Assembly: GCA_963718315.1 (NCBI GenBank)
Contig: CAVQZC010000014.1
Coordinates: 1-42,987 of the forward strand
Source: CAVQZC01 sp963718315
GTDB lineage: Bacteria; Actinomycetota; Thermoleophilia; Gaiellales; JAICJC01
Direction of reading: 5' to 3'
DNA length: 42,987 bases
A model generated the notes under the pieces. The model was not told where the DNA came from, made no database searches, and worked only from the letters and a program-made list of their open reading frames with translations. The position numbers and the translations under genes were made by a program. Shown here one piece after another: positions 24,838 through 33,152 of the stretch (position 1 is its first letter; each line of letters begins with the position of its first letter).

Positions 24838-24975
24838 GTGAGAGCGGGTTCTGATTCGAGGATACGTGTGGTTTGGTTGACGCGCGTCGGCCGGTTCAGC
24901 GAGGCGCTCGTCGCCCAGATCGCCGAGGCGCTCGCCGCGGCCGAGCTGCCCGAGCGCGGCGGCACACACACCTAG
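24838..24975 (+). pseudogene. Possible C-terminal relic of an unidentified protein
   Basis: A 45-codon open frame ends TRVGRFSEALVAQIAEALAA, then AELPERGGTHT. Composition and codon use look coding, yet there is no ribosome site and no start domain. Its stop overlaps that of the convergent response regulator. It may also be chance in high-GC DNA. Confidence 0.25.
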
Positions 24976-25604
24976 CCACCAGAACTCTCGAGCCCGTTCC
25001 GCCGCGCCCAGATGCCCGCCTGCACGCGGTCGTCGACGCCGATCTTGCGGAAGGCGCTGGTCAGGTGCGCCTTGACCGTCTTCTCGCTGATGTCCAGGCA
25101 GCGGCCGATCTGCTTGTTGGGGAGACCCTCGGCGACCAGGGCGAGGACGTCTCTCTCGCGCTCGCTGAGGGCCTGAGCCGGATCGTCGGCCCGCTGGGCG
25201 CTGAGCATGGTGCGAGCCGCGCGCGGGTCGAGGGGCGACTCTCCTCTCGCAACGGCGTGGATGGCCTGGATGAGTTCGCCCGGCTCGGCGTCCTTGAGCA
25301 GGTAGCCGATCGCGCCCGCGGCGAGTGCGTCGAGCACGCGATCCCGGTCGGCGAACGACGTCAGCACAAGCACCTGCACCGACGGCGCCAGCTCCGCGAG
25401 GCGCCGGATCGCCTCCGTTCCGTCCGTGCCCGGCATGGAGAGGTCCATCAGCACGACCTCGGGCCGCACCTCGACGCACAGCGCCACCGCCGCCGGGGCG
25501 TCTCCCGCGGAGCCGACCACCTCGATCTCGGGATCCGCCCCCAGCAGCGCGACGAGGCCGTCGCGCACGATGGTGTGGTCGTCAACGACTGCCACCCTGA
25601 TCAT
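24972..25604 (-). CDS. NarL/FixJ-family response regulator
   Basis: The 210-residue protein has a receiver domain 1-120: MIRVAVVDDHTIVRDGLVAL with Asp8 and Asp9, the phosphorylatable Asp54 in VVLMDLSMPGTDG, the switch region VLTSFAD, and Lys104 in LLKDAEPG. A LuxR-type helix-turn-helix spans about 143-205 (LSERERDVLALVAEGLPNKQ, then SEKTVKAHLTSAFRKIGV). ATG 25604 overlaps the kinase TGA (ATGA at 25601-25604), so the pair is translationally coupled. A dimeric regulator of this type would suit the palindrome at 26945-26964. Confidence 0.9.
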   Translation of the reverse strand: MIRVAVVDDHTIVRDGLVALLGADPEIEVVGSAGDAPAAVALCVEVRPEVVLMDLSMPGTDGTEAIRRLAELAPSVQVLVLTSFADRDRVLDALAAGAIGYLLKDAEPGELIQAIHAVARGESPLDPRAARTMLSAQRADDPAQALSERERDVLALVAEGLPNKQIGRCLDISEKTVKAHLTSAFRKIGVDDRVQAGIWARRNGLESSGG

Positions 25605-26908
25605 CGTGCGGGCACCTCCATCCGCACCGTCGTGCCGGACCCGGGCTGGGACTCGACCGCCAGCGAGCCGCCTGCACGCTGTGCGAGGTCGGTCAGCATC
25701 GAAAGGCCCATGTGGCCCTCCGAGCGGCGGTCGGGGAGGGTCGCCGGGTCGAAGCCCTCCCCGTCGTCCGTGACCACCAGCGTCACCAGCCCATTCGACT
25801 GTGAGACCTCGATGCTCACGTGCTCCGCGGCTGCGTGGGAGCCCACGTTGCGCACAGCCTCCTGCGCGGTCCTGAACACCAGCTGCTCGGTCTGCTCCGA
25901 GACGGCCAGATACGGTGGCACCGCGACTGAGACCTCGATACCGCGCGCCGTCAGCGGAGCAGCCAGATCCGGGAGCGCCGCCACGAGCCCCTGGGTGCGC
26001 AGCGCGGGCGGGTAGATCTCGAGTAGGAGCGAGCGCAGCTGGCGGATCGCGTTGCGGGTTCCCGCCGCCCCTGCGGCGAGCGCCTGCCGGAGCTCGCGCT
26101 CGCCGCCCCGGCTCTCGACCGCCGCGGCCATCGCGAACGAGTTGCCCGCCAGCTCCTGGACGACGCCGTCGTGAAGCCCGGACGCGATCGTCCGGCGCTC
26201 CTCGTCGGACGCGTTGACCGCGCGCTGTAGGAGGGCTTCGCGGTCCCGCTGCGCATTGCGGATTCGTCGGGCCATCCGCCAGGCAAGCGGGATCTGGAGA
26301 ACCGTCAGGACGAGCAGGGCGAGGATGACCACCGGTGCGAACAGTGCGGCGACGCTGCGGCTGCTGCCGGCGATCGAGCTGGAGCGCAGGTACTCCTCGT
26401 ACAGCACCGGGGTTCCGTCCTGTGCCCGCAGGCCGAGGTAGACGGATGTGAGCGGCCCCAGGTTCTGCTCGAACGTGTTCTCGGGGCTGCTCAGGGTCGT
26501 CGGCTCGGTGGCGGTGGTCTCCATCAGCAGGGCACGGCGCTCGGCGGGGCCGAGCACGAATTGGCGGCCGATCAGCAGCGGCTGGTCGGAGTAGATGATC
26601 TTGCCGTTGGCGTTCCAGATCTTGATCCGGGCGACGTCGGGGGTCTTGACGCGGTTTCGGATCACGCGGTCGAGTCGCGTCAACGCCTGCGGGTCCCCGC
26701 GGATGACCGCCGTTGTCAGGGCGGGCTGCACGATGCCGCGCCCGGTGATCGTGGTCGCGAGCTTCGCCTCGCGCACCGCCTCCTGGGTACTCAGCGACCG
26801 CAGCGCGAACCAGCCGGCGACTGCCACGAGGACGAGCACCGCGAGGCCGGACAGCGCGAACATCAGCACCGGCCGTGCGATCTGACCGCGGGGCGACGGG
26901 GACTTCAT
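25601..26908 (-). CDS. NarL-type sensor histidine kinase (HisKA_3)
   Basis: The 435-residue membrane kinase has TM1 at about 11-34 and an extracytoplasmic sensor at about 35-185 (DVARIKIWNANGKIIYSDQP, then PLLIGRQFVLGPAERRALL), resembling a PAS-like/CHASE sensor. TM2 is at about 187-210. A HisKA_3 dimerisation region carries His246 (DEERRTIASGLHDGVVQELA). The HATPase includes FRTAQEAVRNVGSHAAAEHV, DDGEGFDP, GHMGLSML and GSGTTVRMEVP. ATG 26908 is chosen; an in-frame start at 26944 would add a 12-residue polar leader. The ligand is unknown. Confidence 0.9.
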   Translation of the reverse strand: MKSPSPRGQIARPVLMFALSGLAVLVLVAVAGWFALRSLSTQEAVREAKLATTITGRGIVQPALTTAVIRGDPQALTRLDRVIRNRVKTPDVARIKIWNANGKIIYSDQPLLIGRQFVLGPAERRALLMETTATEPTTLSSPENTFEQNLGPLTSVYLGLRAQDGTPVLYEEYLRSSSIAGSSRSVAALFAPVVILALLVLTVLQIPLAWRMARRIRNAQRDREALLQRAVNASDEERRTIASGLHDGVVQELAGNSFAMAAAVESRGGERELRQALAAGAAGTRNAIRQLRSLLLEIYPPALRTQGLVAALPDLAAPLTARGIEVSVAVPPYLAVSEQTEQLVFRTAQEAVRNVGSHAAAEHVSIEVSQSNGLVTLVVTDDGEGFDPATLPDRRSEGHMGLSMLTDLAQRAGGSLAVESQPGSGTTVRMEVPAR

Positions 26909-26944
26909 GCTCGAACCATGACCCGATCGGTGGGTGCGCGCCAC

Positions 26945-26964
26945 GGTCCTAGGACCAATGTCTC
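26945..26964. promoter_or_regulatory. Palindrome and DosR-box-like site between kinase and secreted protein
   Basis: GGTCCTAGGACC (26945-26956) is a perfect 12-bp palindrome. Overlapping it, AGGACCAATGTCTC (26951-26964) resembles the DosR consensus GGGAC-N4-GTCCC at 8 of 10 fixed positions. A second GGTCC follows at about 26971. It is a plausible target for the adjacent NarL-type regulator, giving autoregulation and control of the gene at 27029. This is inference. Confidence 0.4.
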
Positions 26965-27028
26965 ATTGCGGTCCCGACCCGCGGAGGGGCACCCTGCCTC
27001 TGAGCAACCAACCCACAAAGGAGAAACC

Positions 27029-27412
27029 ATGCGACGCTCCATCACAGTCTCAGCCCTCGCCGCCGCCCTCCTGGTGCTGACCGTCGGCATCGCAGTTGCA
27101 GCCGTGAACCGGACGATCACGCTCACGCACAGCGCCTCGTTCCCGACCGCCAGCGGGTCATCCCAGTTCCAGTCCCAGGGCACGCAGCGGGAGCTGCAGG
27201 TCGAGGTCGAGCACATCAAGGTGCTCTCCGGCAAGAAGGTGAACGTGTTCGTCAACGGGGCCAAGTGGGCCACGCTGACCGTGAGCAGCCTCGGCAAGGC
27301 ACAGGTCGACCGGAACACCGACGTGGGGCAGGCCGTGCCCAAGATCGCCGCCGGCTCGACGGTGCGCGTCCGCACGCTGGGCGGCACGCTGATCGCGAGC
27401 GGCTCGTACTGA
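27029..27412 (+). CDS. Small secreted protein, hypothetical
   Basis: The 127-residue protein follows AAAGGAGA at ATG 27029. It has a clear signal peptide (MRRSITVSALAAALLVLTVG, then IAVAAVNRT) and a beta-rich mature domain with LQVEVEHIKVLSGKKVNVFV, NGAKWATLTVSSLGKAQVD and a final STVRVRTLGGTLIASGSY. The last motif is common in small secreted actinobacterial proteins. No catalytic residues are visible. It is divergent from the two-component operon across the palindrome at 26945-26964 and may be its target. Confidence 0.7.
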   Translation: MRRSITVSALAAALLVLTVGIAVAAVNRTITLTHSASFPTASGSSQFQSQGTQRELQVEVEHIKVLSGKKVNVFVNGAKWATLTVSSLGKAQVDRNTDVGQAVPKIAAGSTVRVRTLGGTLIASGSY

Positions 27413-27423
27413 GCCCAGAGGCC

Positions 27424-27455
27424 GCGGGGTAGGCGGAGACGGCCGCCTGCCCCGC
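27424..27455 (+). terminator. Strong GC hairpin after the secreted-protein gene
   Basis: GCGGGGTAGGCGG (27424-27436) pairs with CCGCCTGCCCCGC (27443-27455): a 13-bp stem with one T:G wobble and a 6-nt loop, 12 nt past the stop. It has no T-run. Confidence 0.65.
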
Positions 27456-27713
27456 AGCGGCACGTCGCTACCGGGCTGGGGAGAGCCCAGCCCGACGCCT
27501 CGTCCCATCGCTGGTACACCTCTCGAATACTGGCCCGGCGGCCGCGGCACGGCATCCGGGCCGTTGCCTATCCGGCTGCGGGAAAGCCGCGTGGATCGTC
27601 ACGCTCGCTCGTTGCCCCGACCCGCGCGCTCAACCGACCCGGAATCACCCTCAGCCCGCCCGCCGCTAGGTGCGCTGGGGCGGCCAGATGATCGCCGGCA
27701 ACCCCGCGAGATT

Positions 27714-27812
27714 CCCTTCTCGATTCCCACGGCCCGAGGTTAGGAACGGGATTTCGGCACTGGTGCGCAGTCTGCGGCGTGTGACGCGCGGACTACGGGT
27801 CAGCGCGTCGGG
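27714..27812. repeat. Dispersed degenerate repeat, copy A
   Basis: About 100 nt, with blocks TTCCCAC, TGCGGCG, CGCGGACT and TCAGCGCGTC, align by eye with 32558-32656 at roughly three-quarters identity. The copies lie about 4.8 kb apart, in the non-coding part of the graveyard. In neither copy is there a convincing gene. Confidence 0.6.
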
Positions 27813-27970
27813 TGGGACAGTCTGCCCGCTGCTGCACTGCAGATTCCCGGCAGGGCGCGACGGGACAGTCTTCGCGGTGTGGGGTAGGTTTCACCGATGG
27901 GTAGCGAGCCTCCCAAGGATGCGCCGGTTCATGCCTCTCGTCGCGGCACCCATCGGGGACGAAGAGAACG

Positions 27971-28444
27971 ATGAAGCGATGGCATCTCCCATCGCTTCGG
28001 TCATCGGATAAACGCACCGAGCGCGAGCCAGGGGCTGAGGCGCCGCGGGTGCCTTCGGTCGGCCAGCAGAAGCCGCGCGTCCTGTTCTCATCGCCCGAGT
28101 GCCGAGCAGTTGTTCTCGACCTTCAAAGCGGACACGACCTGGGCGATCATCACGTCCGGGAGCGCGCCGTCGTGCACGTGATTTCGGGCCGAATCTCGAT
28201 CAAGACCAGCCAAGAGACGATCGAGTGCGACACGGGAACACTCGTCACATTCGAACCCGGCGAGCGCCACTCCCTCCACGGCATCCAAGACGCGCGACTG
28301 CTGCTCCTTCTCGCGCCCTGGCCCGGCGATGGTCACAACACCAAATCCGAGCCACTGCACGGCCAGCACCTCCCCAAGAACGCGACCGCCACGCCGCTCA
28401 CCACTCCTCCTACCGACCAGGTTCGAAAGTCTGCCGAGACCTGA
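27971..28444 (+). CDS. Cupin-domain protein (second)
   Basis: The 157-residue protein starts at ATG 27971 after GACGAAGAGA. The core VVLDLQSGHDLGDHHVRERA, then VVHVISGRISIKTSQETIEC, then TLVTFEPGERHSLHGIQDAR forms a complete single cupin with His ligands (DHHVxE, RHSLHG). An Arg/Lys-rich N-terminus (about 1-30) and a Thr/Pro-rich tail are disordered. This resembles AraC-less regulatory or storage cupins; the substrate is unknown. It stands alone, with decayed sequence on both sides. Confidence 0.75.
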   Translation: MKRWHLPSLRSSDKRTEREPGAEAPRVPSVGQQKPRVLFSSPECRAVVLDLQSGHDLGDHHVRERAVVHVISGRISIKTSQETIECDTGTLVTFEPGERHSLHGIQDARLLLLLAPWPGDGHNTKSEPLHGQHLPKNATATPLTTPPTDQVRKSAET

Positions 28445-28598
28445 GGTTGAGGTTCCTCCACGGAGCGTCGACCGAGCAGTACGGCCTCTACTGCCACAGC
28501 GAGTCGCTGCGCTAGATCCCGGGTCTATCGAGTGATGCCGAGGCGGAGCAGCAGCTCGCTACGCCCCTCATCGAACGCGTGCCGTCGCTAACGCTCGG

Positions 28599-28985
28599 TC
28601 AGCGTGTCGCGCCGCACCGCTTCCGCTCCACCAACCGGATCCGTGCCGCAAGCGTTCGCGGCGGGAACCAGAGTGGGAACCGCGACGCCCCGGGATCGCT
28701 CTCGTACCGCACCGTTCCGCACCTGAACCGCACCCCATGTCTCCCATCCACCGCGCCCGCCCGGGTGAGGAACCCCGGGCCGGCCAGCTCGAGGTACTCG
28801 ACTGGCGGCAGTGGACCGCCGACGCCCATCTCCTGGCGCGCTGCGCGGACCTTTTCGCCGAATGCCTCCGCCTGCTCCCGCGTGTCCCAAACCTCGATGA
28901 TCCGGATCGTCCCGTCCGTGCCCTTCGCCGCGATATGCAGCTGGCCGCCGTCAGGCGGGTTGTCGCGGGCGCCGACCTCTCGCTC
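28599..28985 (-). pseudogene. Remnant of an ABM-like (dimeric alpha-beta barrel) protein
   Basis: Read leftward: REVGARDNPPDGGQLHIAAK, TDGTIRIIEVWDTREQAEAF, GEKVRAARQEMGVGGPLPPV and EYLEL match a small family of about 100 residues. The first strand and helix are missing because an in-frame TAG lies 16 codons before GGQLHIA. The frame then runs past the usual end into unrelated sequence to 28599. It is truncated at the N-terminus and joined to foreign sequence at the C-terminus. Confidence 0.6.
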
Positions 28986-29057
28986 CTAGACCCATGGTGC
29001 GGTGCCCACCCTCCGCAGTGCCGGTCCGACAGTGTCGACCGCGGCTGGTTGGTTGTG

Positions 29058-29687
29058 CCCACGCGCGTGATTTCGATCCCGCTGAGTGCGGTTACACCAC
29101 CTCGTCGGGGGGACGGCGAACGACTCGGTGACCGTGACCACCTCGCGACCCGCGGCGGACTACTTCTCCGGCCTGTTCGGCATCACCAACAGGACGATCA
29201 CGGCCTCGGCAACCGCCACGATCCAGTCGGTGACCACGGTCACCGATGCTGATGGCGTGAAGCCGTGGGGGGTGATGAACGGTTCGTTCACCTACGGCCA
29301 GCAGGTATCGCTGTTTGGCGGGCTTGACCAGACCGGCAACTTCGGTGCTATCGACTTGCCGGTGAACCGACCCAGCTGCGGCTTCAGCAATGGTGCGTCG
29401 GGATACCGCGACAACGTCTCCGGCTCGGCCAACGGCGGCAACGTCATCTGCCCACTGTCGGTCGGCGACCAGGTGCCCACCAAGACCGGGCAGGTGGCAG
29501 GGCTCTAACGCGCAGGGCCTCGCCCTGCTGATCGGTTCCAACACCGACACGCTCAGCGACGTCGTGTGTGTGGACGGCAACGGCAACGCGACCATCATCA
29601 AGTCGTCACCGAGGATCCGGCGGCGGCGGATCAGGTGCCTGGACGCCCGGCACCTCCGGCGACACAACGGTCACACTGACGAGCTAA
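29058..29687 (+). pseudogene. Remnant of a TadG-like (Flp pilus/secreted) protein
   Basis: The best frame reads ANDSVTVTTSRPAADYFSGL, FGITNRTITASATATIQSV and VKPWGVMNGSFTYGQQVSLF, then LSVGDQVPTKTGQVAG, with a stop at 29508. A slip restores SNAQGLALLIGSNTDTLSDV, then VCVDGNGNATIIK. A second slip gives GAWTPGTSGDTTVTLTS with TAA at 29685. Upstream, across a G6 run, is CGYTTSSG. The VTVTTSRPAADYFSGLFGI region is typical of pseudopilin-like TadE/G proteins, but the N-terminal membrane anchor is absent and several slips occur. Confidence 0.55.
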
Positions 29688-29689
29688 CA

Positions 29690-29876
29690 GGCCGGTCGGC
29701 CCGCTCCGGCGCGTCCCGGCACAGCAGCACGAGTTCGAGGGCGACGGCGAGGTCGACGGTCTTGAGTTCGCGGGCGGCGTTCCTCGGCGAGCCAGGCGTT
29801 GCCGGTCGGAGCGCGCGCTTGAAGCGGGTGTTGGGCTGCCCTGCGCGGTCATCGAACACATGCTCGTACGCATACG
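29690..29876 (-). pseudogene. Small-domain remnant, copy 1 (diverged)
   Basis: Read leftward: YAYEHVFDDRAGQPNTRFKR, then AARELKTVDLAVALELVLLC, then RDAPERADRPV. It aligns with copy 2 at 30470-30685 (EHVF, AG, F.RA, AAREL, L..AL.L.L..RD.PER.DR). There is no start with a ribosome site and no intact tail. Confidence 0.5.
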
Positions 29877-29972
29877 GGAACGTAGCGGCCGGGTAGGGGC
29901 TCCATCCTGCCCGGCCGCCGCGTTCGACGCGCCCACATTCGGGATACTCCGCCTGGCGGGTTGGAACGCGAT

Positions 29973-30314
29973 GTGAGTAACTTTCGGGGGGCCCTCGTAG
30001 TGGCGTCGACGCGCGGGCCAGCGTTCGCCCAACTCGTATCACAGTTTCAGAAGGAGCTCGCCCGAGCTGGCGTCCAGAATCCGTCGTGCTCCCTCGGCTC
30101 GAACGGCAAAGTCATCCTGTGCGAGGGCGGGTGGGGCGACACGTGGCACGTCCCAATCTATCGGGGAAAGGTGCCTCCCCCGAACATACCGCCGTTCCTC
30201 CAACGCGAAATCTCGGCGGGGAAGCGGACGAATCGTCGCACACGATGTCAAGTTCCGCAGCAGCGGCCCTCCCCTCAGGGCGGTAGAACTCCTCAGGCCA
30301 CGGCCGCGTCGTAG
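29973..30314 (+). CDS. Doubtful hypothetical ORF
   Basis: From GTG 29973 the frame reads SNFRGALVVASTRGPAFAQL, VSQFQKELARAGVQNPSCSL and CEGGWGDTWHVPIYRGK, then becomes Arg/Gln-rich after about residue 80. The first 80 residues have protein-like composition; the tail does not. There is no ribosome site. It could be another relic or chance. Confidence 0.25.
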   Translation: MSNFRGALVVASTRGPAFAQLVSQFQKELARAGVQNPSCSLGSNGKVILCEGGWGDTWHVPIYRGKVPPPNIPPFLQREISAGKRTNRRTRCQVPQQRPSPQGGRTPQATAAS

Positions 30315-30469
30315 GGAGCGCCGACGACGGACAGACACCGGGCCGGGCCTGCCGCCATTTGCGGCCGACCGTACACCTGCCCAGTGACGCCAGCAGAAGG
30401 CCGCGTGACACAGGCGCTGTGTCACGGCCAGAGGCCGAATAGACCGCTAGGCCGCATGCGCCCGGGAGG

Positions 30470-30685
30470 CGCTCTCTGCCGTCCACTGCGCGGTCGTACC
30501 GTTCAGGGTTGTCGCGGTAGAGCAGGAGCAGGCTGAGCGCTTCGGAGAGGGTGAGCGGCCGTCCGAGTTCGCGGGCGGCGCTCTCTGCAAGGAAGATGCT
30601 GCGGCTGCGGCTGCGGATGCCGCGTTGGAACTGTGCGTGTGGGCCTGCCTGAGCGGTCACGAACACATGTTCGCACAACCCGCCG
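30470..30685 (-). pseudogene. Small-domain remnant, copy 2
   Basis: Read leftward: LCEHVFVTAQAGPHAQFQRG, then AESAARELGRPLTLSEALSL, then LLLYRDNPERYDRAV. This is a recognisable small actinobacterial domain (AARELxxPLTLxEALxLLLLYRDxxxxRYDRA). After YDRAV the frame loses the expected AxRWHAR ending and runs on as low-complexity sequence. It is likely a truncated gene, paralogous to copy 1. Confidence 0.5.
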
Positions 30686-30769
30686 CCGGGTTCTTCCGTT
30701 GTCTGGTGCGGCAGGGAGTGGGATAGTGGGCGGCGTTGTTCTTGATCGAGGACTGAGGGGGTTTTGAGG

Positions 30770-31660
30770 ATGCGCTCGATGATGTCCAGCGGTCTCGGCC
30801 GGCGATGGTTATTGGTGGCGTTGGCGGTTGTGTCGATCTCGGTCGTGGCTTTGGTGGCTGCGGCGGTGCAGAGCGCGAGCGGTGCGGTCAGGACGTTGGC
30901 GACGTTCAAGACGCCGGGCTATTTCATGTGGAAGGTGCCGGCCGGGGTGACCCGGGTGACGTTCGATGTATTCGGCGCGCAAGGCGGCAGCGTCGTCTTC
31001 AGCCAAGGCGGGATCGTCACGCTGGTTGCGAACGGGGGGGCGGGCGGAGAGGCGAAGGGGAAGTTCGCTGTCCGTGCCGGGGAGACGTTTGAGATCGTCG
31101 TTGGGGGGCAGGGTGGCTTGGCGACCGAGGGCCAAGCGACGGGGGCCGGGGGGTTCAATGGCGGCGGCGCGGGGGATGCCACGAATATCGGCGTTTTCGT
31201 GGGCGGTGGTGGCGGTGGCGGGTCGGACGTCCGGATCGGCGTGCGCGGCAACGCGTGCGCGGCCAGCAAGGCTTGCGGCTATGGGGATCGGATCATCGTC
31301 GGCGGTGGCGGTGGTGGCGGCGGCCAGGTCAATGGCATTGATGGGGATGCGGGTGGCGGCTTGACGGGCAGTGGTCGCACCTGCGCTGACGGCGCTGGGA
31401 GCGCGACCCAGGAGTGCGCAGGCGGTCAGGCATCGTCTGAGTGCGCAGGCTCGACCGCATCACAGAGCGTCGGCGGCTTCGGCTTCGGTGGCACCGGCTG
31501 TGAGGGCACCGGTTGGGGTGGTGGCGGTGGCGGTTGGTATGGCGGTGGCGGCTTGTCCCCGGCCGGCGGTGGCAGCGGGTTCGTCAGCCCGCTCTCCGCA
31601 ACCGGCTCATTCCCTGGCGGCACGAACCTCGGGGACGGAATCGTCAAGATCACTACCTAG
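30770..31660 (+). CDS. Glycine-rich secreted protein
   Basis: The 296-residue protein has an N-terminal signal (MRSMMSSGLGRRWLLVALAV, then VSISVVALVAAAVQSAS). Residues 40-95 form an ordered start: FKTPGYFMWKVPAGVTRVTF, then DVFGAQGGSVVFSQGG. After this the protein is Gly-rich, with runs such as VGGGGGGGSDVR and GWGGGGGGWYGGGG, and ends TNLGDGIVKITT, the usual strand of the Gly_rich family (PF12810-like). Six Cys lie in the middle. It is an extracellular surface or matrix protein by inference. ATG 30770 was chosen over TTG 30764. It is one of few intact genes in the graveyard. Confidence 0.75.
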   Translation: MRSMMSSGLGRRWLLVALAVVSISVVALVAAAVQSASGAVRTLATFKTPGYFMWKVPAGVTRVTFDVFGAQGGSVVFSQGGIVTLVANGGAGGEAKGKFAVRAGETFEIVVGGQGGLATEGQATGAGGFNGGGAGDATNIGVFVGGGGGGGSDVRIGVRGNACAASKACGYGDRIIVGGGGGGGGQVNGIDGDAGGGLTGSGRTCADGAGSATQECAGGQASSECAGSTASQSVGGFGFGGTGCEGTGWGGGGGGWYGGGGLSPAGGGSGFVSPLSATGSFPGGTNLGDGIVKITT

Positions 31661-32151
31661 CTCGACGTTAGCCGCCGCTTGACTATCCGGCTCGAGCACG
31701 CCGATTCGCGCCGCACGCCATCACCGGTGCGGCGGGCACAGCAGAGCGGTATAACGATCATTCCATCGCGGCGCGAACGCAGTCACGCCCGCCGACAGCG
31801 GAACTAGCTGCGCCCCAGCCCCCCGGAGCGGCCACGCGGGAGCTCCCGTCCGGCGGCCGCGATTATCCTTGCATCGCACTATCACCGCCCGGATACTCGG
31901 GGTATGGCTCCAGTTGCGCCGCAGCGCGCTCCCAGTACGGTCGCTGTGGCGCGTCGGAGCCTGTCGCGCTGAGCGCCGCGCCCAGGGAGTAGGTGATCGG
32001 GGGATGTGCCTACTGCGCGGCGCTCGCCTCGCGAGCGGTTGACCCTCACAGGAGCCGCGGGCCGGCGTCATGAGTTACTTTTGGGTGGGATGGGTATCCC
32101 CGTTGAGTGGCGCACGAACCGCACGGGCCGCACCAGCCGCGGAAGGGCACA
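31661..32151. other. 491-nt gap, nothing recognised
   Basis: No gene, tRNA or clear hairpin is seen between the glycine-rich gene and the mini zinc-ribbon gene. Confidence 0.5.
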
Positions 32152-32298
32152 ATGACCATCGAGCAATACTGTGACCAGTGCCGCGAGATGACCGTCTGGT
32201 ACCTCGGACTCGTCTCGCAGCCGCCCGGGGCGGCCGGGCAGACGTGGCACTGGCAGTGCTCCGGTCAGACTCGCGAGCACTTCCCCGCGAAGATTTAG
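32152..32298 (+). CDS. Mini zinc-ribbon-like protein (48 aa)
   Basis: ATG 32152 follows GGAAGGG. The sequence MTIEQYCDQCREMTVWYLGL, then TWHWQCSGQTREHFPAKI has a CxxC (Cys7, Cys10) and a distal WQC with His, plausible zinc ligands. Its length and clean start suggest a real small gene. The function is unknown. Confidence 0.5.
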   Translation: MTIEQYCDQCREMTVWYLGLVSQPPGAAGQTWHWQCSGQTREHFPAKI

Positions 32299-32693
32299 GC
32301 CGGGTGTACGAGGGCCGGCAAACGCGGCGAGCTTTGAGGGGAGGGTCGGGCTCTGTCCAGAGCCGGCCGGCCGTCCCTTGGACTGTGCGTCGCTGGGGAG
32401 GCCGGCCGACACAGAGGAGGGTATCGCCAACAAGCCAGCTAAGAGCGGCCGGGGGTTCCCGTGGTGGGGTTACCCCGGCCGCTCCGATGCCGTTGGGAGC
32501 GATCCGCACAGGAATGCCAACTTAGCCCGCTCCAGACGGCTCCGACCGGCGCCGCGGTTCTCTTCCCGCTTCCCACCATACGGCTTGCGGAGCAGGGTTC
32601 TGGCGCTGGTGGGGCGGTTTGCGGCGGGTGACCCGCGGACTGCGGCTCAGCGCGTCACAAACCCTGTCGCCGGTGACAGCTCGGCCGGGGCGT
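32299..32693. other. 395-nt gap carrying repeat copy B
   Basis: No gene is supported. The gap holds the copy of the dispersed repeat at 32558-32656. Confidence 0.45.
32558..32656. repeat. Dispersed degenerate repeat, copy B
   Basis: It aligns with copy A, including TTCCCAC, CTGGTG, TGCGGCG, CGCGGACT and TCAGCGCGTC in the same order. A shorter related stretch (GCGCGGACCGCGGGTCAGC) at about 33179-33197 may be a third fragment. Confidence 0.6.
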
Positions 32694-33152
32694 TCACGGT
32701 CCAGCTGACCGTGCTCGTCCGTTCCCGCGCGCGAACGGGGCTGGTCGGCGGTTCTCGGGCGATTTGATCGCAGAACGACCGCCATGGTTTGCGAGCGGCT
32801 CGTCGTCAAAGCGAGGGATGACGTGCAGGTGCGCATGGTGTGCGGGCTGACCGATCTCCGAGCAGCAGTTCCAGATGAGCGTGTAGCCATCCGGCGCAAG
32901 ACGTTCGTCCTGTGCTGCCTTCGCCCTGAGTAGCAGCTCGTGCGTCGCCGCCCACTCCTGTGCCGTGAACTCGAAGGGCGAGACGCGATGCGCTCTCGGG
33001 ATGATCACTCCGCACCCAGGAAGTACGTCGGCCGGGTCTCGCGGATCGCGCGTCGAGGCGTACACGCAGAGGGCTTCCTCGAAGTACACCTCCGCGCCAC
33101 GCAAGTTTTCGAGATCGCAGAACACGCAGTCAGAGTGCGTCACGTCCTCCAT
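32694..33152 (-). CDS. HIT-family protein
   Basis: The 152-residue protein starts at ATG 33152. It has CVFCDLENLRGAEVYFEEAL at the N-terminus (CxxC), PRDPADVLPGCGVIIPRAHR, and the histidine triad HHAHLHVIPRFDDEP (HxHxH). The family comprises nucleotide hydrolases and transferases (Ap4A-, AMP- or GMP-type). The C-terminal 25 residues, after DDEPLANHGG, are an Arg/Pro-rich tail. The copy-B repeat lies just beyond its 3' end. No operon partner is evident. Confidence 0.85.
   Translation of the reverse strand: MEDVTHSDCVFCDLENLRGAEVYFEEALCVYASTRDPRDPADVLPGCGVIIPRAHRVSPFEFTAQEWAATHELLLRAKAAQDERLAPDGYTLIWNCCSEIGQPAHHAHLHVIPRFDDEPLANHGGRSAIKSPENRRPAPFARGNGRARSAGP

Larger units (their letters stand above)
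27413..27970. other. 558-nt gene-free gap
   Basis: It holds the hairpin at 27424-27455, repeat copy A, and a 10-bp direct repeat GGGACAGTCT at 27814 and 27862. No gene is supported; long open frames here are GC artefacts. Confidence 0.6.

Noticed and set aside
27814..27871. Two GGGACAGTCT copies as DosR-type boxes
   Set aside because: Only half-site similarity and no matching right halves; noted only as a direct repeat.
30764..31660. Glycine-rich run as a possible PE_PGRS-like or phase-variable repeat
   Set aside because: The repeats are irregular in sequence and there is no PE domain; a Gly_rich secreted protein fits better.
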